A stretch of 64,000 bases of DNA from Hippophae tibetana. Taxonomy: Eukaryota > Streptophyta > Magnoliopsida > Rosales > Elaeagnaceae. Below the pieces are notes generated by a model, which did not search any database, was not told where the DNA came from, and saw nothing but the letters and a program-made list of their open reading frames with translations. Shown one piece after another: positions 59,352 to 64,000 of the stretch. The DNA lies in contig CM072811.1 in assembly GCA_037013495.1 (NCBI GenBank), positions 42,175,452 through 42,239,451 of the forward strand. Reading direction: 5' to 3'. A program made the position numbers and the translations under genes. The stretch's first letter is position 1, and each line of letters begins with the position of its first letter.

Positions 59352-60300
59352 ATGGGAGAAAATCCAACACCTAGAAAAATCACTATGAAGGATTTTATAA
59401 GGCCAATAATTGACATTGCAACTACCTCAATCCAAATGTGTGAGACTACTAGGAACTATGAATTACAAATTTTTTTTTTATGTTACCTTCCTTTCACAGA
59501 CTACCCAATAAAAACTCATTGTCTTTCATTATAAATTTTTACTCCACAATCAAACCTTTCTCTCTTAATCTACTTATTGAAGATCAATTGAGAATGAGAT
59601 GTTTCCACTACACCTTGAAAGATAGGGCCAAAACTTGGCTAATGTCACTTCCTCTTAGATGGAGGGAGAATTTTTCCATGAAGTGTATGATATGTTCAAA
59701 CTTTTTCTCACTCAGTGCCCACATCATAGTCATCCTTTATAGCTAAATAATCAATTTTTCTATGATGGATTGATATAACAGTGTCCATTCATTATTGACA
59801 ATGCTGCAGGAAGAGCTATGGGAGAGAAGACAACCTGAGAGAATTATAATCTCTTTGAGATGTTGAGTGCTAATGCCAACAAAAGAGCTCTAGAGTTAGA
59901 AAATCTAGAATTCATGAAGTAGACATATGTACTGAAATTTAATTACAATTTTCCCAACCAAGAAAACAAGTTGCACTCCTTACAACACATGCCACATCAA
60001 ACAAAGAACAATGAGGTGTGTGCAACAATCTAAGACATAGTGTAGAAACCTATCATATTAAGGAGATGCTAGTGTTAGATCCAAGTAGGTCAATGCATTA
60101 AGGGGATACTAACCAAGACTCGGGTATGATCCCAATGCCAATACTTACAATCATGGGTGGATAAATCATCCTAATTTCTAATTGAGGCAAAACAATCCTC
60201 TTTTTTCCCAAAGCTCAACCCTACCAAGCCAACAATTTGCTAGCAAATACCCAAAATCCTCCCAACAAACCCAATCTAGAGGATAACTTTAATTCATTTA
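59352..60300 (+). pseudogene. Athila-like gag remnant
   Basis: The plus strand starts MGENPTPRKITMKDFIRPI, typical of Athila-type gag starts. It continues with LRMRCFHYTLKDRAKTWLMS (ORF 59480-59746), equivalent to the conserved RLRAFPFSLKDKAKTWL block. Near 60136 it reads NANTYNHGWINHPNF, the usual gag C-terminal phrase. Frameshifts and stops interrupt it. Gag of this lineage forms the particle that holds the element RNA. No protease or RT follows. Confidence 0.82.
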
Positions 60301-60660
60301 ATCAAGTAGAGATGACCAAGCACGAACAAATCAAAGGTAAGACTCTGCAAAAGTCTCCATTAAAATATGAAAGTCCAGGTAGAGTAATTGACTAAGTACT
60401 TACAAAAGCAAGGGAAACAATAAGTTGCAAAAGTTCAAAAGAAAAGAAACAAAAGTCAATAACAAGGGGATATTGGGTTTAGCAACGTCTCACTAAAGAC
60501 GATAAAATTAGTCCTTGATAGGAGGTAACCCATTACTTTATATTATTTTACAGCTTTTAATTTTATCATTTTATTTTCATGTCTTTATTTTGTATGATTA
60601 TTTTATTTTGTGTTTATGTGTGTTTATTTTTGTTAATTTAATTTAAAAATGAGAAAAATA
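60301..60660 (+). other. Deletion joint and pol 3'-end scrap of the Athila-like element
   Basis: About 180 bp after the gag remnant comes ACGATAAAATTAGTCCTTG followed by GGAGGTAACCC. This resembles the short segment found just after the pol end in Athila-type elements (GACGTTAAA, GCGCTT, GGGAGGCAACCC). If so, essentially all of pol (several kilobases) has been deleted. The identification rests on a remembered motif. Confidence 0.5.
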
Positions 60661-61177
60661 GTTTAAGAGGTGTAACGCCATAAATTTTTATGCACTGCGA
60701 CATGGGTGTCTTGGAAATAAAACACAAAATGAAGACAAATGTTCATGTTGCGACATGAATTTACTGGTACCATAGCATGAGGGAAACCATTGAACACACA
60801 TAAACCTCTCAAATCTCACATATCTTTAATTCTTTTTCAAAAAAACCTTTCCATAAATCCAATTCTTACCCAATTTTTACCATTCCACTAAGGAATTTTA
60901 AAAGTTTTTAAAATTCTTTCAAGGATCTTCATCTTCCAAGGGGGTGTTCTTCATAGTCTTTAAATCTACAACAAAAAATAGTAAGTATTTATAATTTTTG
61001 GAATTTAAAGTCTTAAATTTAAATTCTCTGAATTTGTGAAATATTTATAAAATTAAGAGTCCAAAATCCTATTTAGGACAAAGAGGGAGTTTAGGAAAAA
61101 TTTGGATTATATTGTTTTGTTGGATTTTTTTTTTCATGTGAACCCTTAGTTTAAATATTTGTGAAAATTTTTAAAAA

Positions 61178-62300
61178 TGGCATATAGAAAGAGTAAGAAA
61201 GGGAAGAAATTTTTTATTTCTAAGAATTTTGATAATGATAAATTCTCGAGTTTTGTAGCAAAAGTTCACTATTAGAAAGCAACATAAGTAAATAAAGGAT
61301 TTATCCCAGGAAAAAGGATGTAATTTAATTTAGGACCTGAGGGTATTTATGGTTATAGTAGTCTTAGGATGGAAAAAGTTCTAAATAAACCTAAGGTTGC
61401 TATCGAACCTTTAGTTTAGGAATTTTATGCAAATGCCCGATGCTATTGATAACATGGTTAATGTAAAGGAATGTATTTGTCCTATTCGATCCAAATAACA
61501 TTAATGTTCCCTATCTATTAGTGAATATTGGAGAGGGTATTTGTGAAAATTATTTTAATAATGTAAATTATAATACGATAATTGAGACTTTGATTATTTA
61601 TGGTACTAAGTGGATTTATACTAGTTAAAAACCTAAAGGTTTTGAGGAAAAGTATTTAGACAAAATTGTTAGAATTTGGAAATACTTTGTATGTTCAAGA
61701 TAGATGCCCACCAAACACTACAGTACAGTTGATAGAGAAAGAGTCATTTTATTATATGCAATCACATCTAAGACGACCATGGATGTAGGGACCATAATTT
61801 ACAATAGGATCAAATTATCTGCTAACAATCACCGTTTTAGTTATTTATTCCCCTAACTAATAATTTCTTTATGCAAAAGTGTGGTTGTGTCTCATTCAAA
61901 AGGTGAAGTAATTTTATAGCCTAGTGAATTATTGAACCTATTATATTATGATGAACTCACATCTGGCATAAACATCATCCAAAGAGAACGAAGAGACATC
62001 TCTCCTTAAAGAATTTCTTTAAAAGATCAACTTTATAATCTTGAATAGAGAATAAGTAATACAAAAGAGTACCAGGATGCTTACTTCACCTAACAAGTTG
62101 CATTCTTAAACTAATAGCATTTTGATCAGGTGGAACACAATAAATTCATGTACGAAATGAATGACTTACAATTGAGTCATCTTAGGATGGATATAAGCTA
62201 CTTACCAACACCCAAGTATTGAAACTATGATTTTAACTTCGTACCTCCACAACGATCATAAAACCAACGTGAAGAACAAGGGTTAGATGGCATGAAGGAC
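61178..62300 (+). pseudogene. Third ORF of the Athila-like element (putative plant transposon protein domain)
   Basis: Plus-strand text starts with MAYRKSKKGKKF, then VNKGFIPGK, GPEGIYGYSSLRMEKVL and PLVQEFYANA-type phrases, and later PNTTVQLIEKESFYYMQSHL. These match the 'putative plant transposon protein' (Transposase_32-like) domain found in the ORF downstream of pol in Athila and related gypsy elements. Many stops interrupt it. Its role is unknown; Athila third ORFs are often called env-like on position alone. Confidence 0.62.
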
Positions 62301-64000
62301 AAGCTCTGATTTATGATTCAAAATTTTATGTTTCTATTTTATTTTCTTTGCTTTGTTTTATTTTATGTTGAGAACTTTAATTTTATATTTTTAGATATTG
62401 TAATAATTATTTTTGTTTTATGGTAATTATTTTGTGTGAACATTATTTAGAATTATCAAAGTTATAACCAATTGTTGAAGTATGTGAAAAGTACACAATT
62501 TTTATCTATGTATAAATGATTAGATTAATGGATGCACCTCCATGCCAATACTTATAGGATCAATAATTGGGTAATTTTTTTACTCTTTTATTTTTTAATT
62601 TATAATAATTACATTGAGTACATTGTATGTTCTAGGTTGTTGGTAGAAAAAAGCTACATTATAAAATTTGTGCTTAAATGAAATTTGTATATATTCACAT
62701 TTACATTTTATTTTTATTTTTATCTATTTTTTGTGTGCTTTAATTTATTACTATTGTTTGAGAAACTTTTAAGATAATTTTAAAGTTTTTCTTACAAAAT
62801 TATCATGTCTTTTAGTTAAATTTAAGAAAATGATTAAGTCTTTGCATTGTTAGATTAATTTCAAAAATATTTCGTAGAGTAATATGATAAATAGTTAGTT
62901 TTTTTCATAATTAGTATTTCATGAAAAATATTGAAATTACGATGAACCCAACATCACTGTTTAGGAATCATATAATATAAACTACCTTGTGAGAATATAT
63001 TTTGAGCTATTATCTTTTCATTCTGAGTAATGATATTTTTCTACTCTTTTAAACATTTTTCTCATAAATTTTAAATTGCTAAATTATTTTTATAAGTCTT
63101 TGCATTGAGTGTTAAAAATTTTACATGTAATAAAGTATCATATATTTATTTTTATTATTTAAATTGAATAACTTAAGTATAAATTGAAAGTATATGTCAT
63201 TCTCTTCATTCATGCATGATTTCTTAAAAAAAACACATATGGGGTTACCTAAACCAATAAAAGAGAGAAAAAAGTCACAAATTAGTCACTCACATGATCA
63301 TATAAAATATATACAATTTTTATATGGATTCTCTCTCTAAAAAAATATCTAAAAGAAAGAGAGATAAAAAATGAGAAAAAGAGATACAATTGAATTGTAT
63401 AAACTAAATATTAAGAACCATTATCCTTCAAAGTTATGAAAAGTGGTTAAATACAAAAGAGAAAAAATATAGAAAATAATTCCCCAATAAGTTATTTACA
63501 TTTTCTTTATCTCTTAAATGCATATTACTTGATTTTTTTATTTGATAAATTTAATTTATGTATAAGAATGATATTTGATTTCTTTATAAAATTATTTCAT
63601 TTGATTTATTTCATGAAATTAATTTTATGCACTATCTTTGAGCCTTTTTTCTTTAAACATATGCGAAACTATTAGTTTATTTATATACATAAATTTTATT
63701 CACATGTATCTTTGTATAAGTGTTTAAATCAACATGATCAATGTACATGAGAGTATGCCTTGTGAGATTAGATTCGAAGTGAATTCGAATTCTTTAAATT
63801 GAGATTAGATAAATTTAATATTGATACATTTTTAAGTAAAACATGAAAGTGATTTTCAACTAGTCATTATAGTAAATTATAAATGTTTAGAATATTAAAA
63901 TAACTAATGCTATAGATTTTAATTATAATCTTAAAGGTGATTAAAAAGCCTTAGAAGTTTTTTATTTTTACTTTGTTTATATGTTATTTATTTATTTTTA
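62301..64000. other. AT-rich region to window end
   Basis: No gene or recognised repeat. It may include the untranslated 3' part and LTR of the Athila-like element, which the window edge prevents testing. Confidence 0.35.

Overview
This is an AT-rich stretch of plant nuclear DNA, almost certainly from a eudicot. It shows spliced plant gene structure, a plant-specific ALOG transcription factor, and Ty1/copia and Ty3/gypsy retrotransposons of plant lineages. Only two host genes are well supported. One is a single-exon ALOG/LSH transcription-factor gene at 17404-18075 (+). The other is a five-exon GILT-like thiol reductase gene at 47599-49770 (-), whose splice sites can be assigned and which gives a continuous 265-residue product. 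No tRNA, rRNA, CRISPR array or organellar insertion was recognised. Nearly all other ORFs are decayed transposon remnants or chance ORFs.

Layout: 1-4200 holds a diverged, non-coding direct repeat that looks like an LTR pair. A decayed copia element (-) with both LTRs and a tRNA-iMet-type primer-binding site fills 5301-10433. A TRIM element with a 5-bp target-site duplication lies at 13421-14034. The ALOG gene follows, with a short inverted repeat and a 97-bp tandem duplication upstream. A second copia element (-) spans 18688-24699 and carries a chromovirus-like solo LTR (20919-22235). AT-rich spacer with a few unexplained remnants runs to about 32.2 kb.

From 32.2 to 44.0 kb lies a rearranged Ty3/gypsy element of the Tat type. 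Its pol is on the minus strand with two RNase H domains and an integrase. A minisatellite lies next to the pol end, and a plus-strand coding remnant with a Transposase_28-like domain follows. The LTR-side part is present as two tandem copies of about 2 kb, the second interrupted by a hAT-type MITE. The integrase N-terminus is split by a LTR-like insertion of about 1.6 kb.

A copia RT scrap and the GILT gene (with a Tourist-like MITE in intron 1) follow. A third copia element (-, 53798-57480) has its RNase H domain split by a 2.0-kb solo LTR of the same family that interrupts the gypsy pol. The window ends with an Athila-like remnant (+, 59352-62300) in which gag is joined almost directly to the pol 3' end and a third ORF follows.

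I found no convincing undescribed functional system. The interesting material is the nesting history, the repeat-bearing Tat element, the G-box-rich LTR family and the CPYS active site of the GILT protein.
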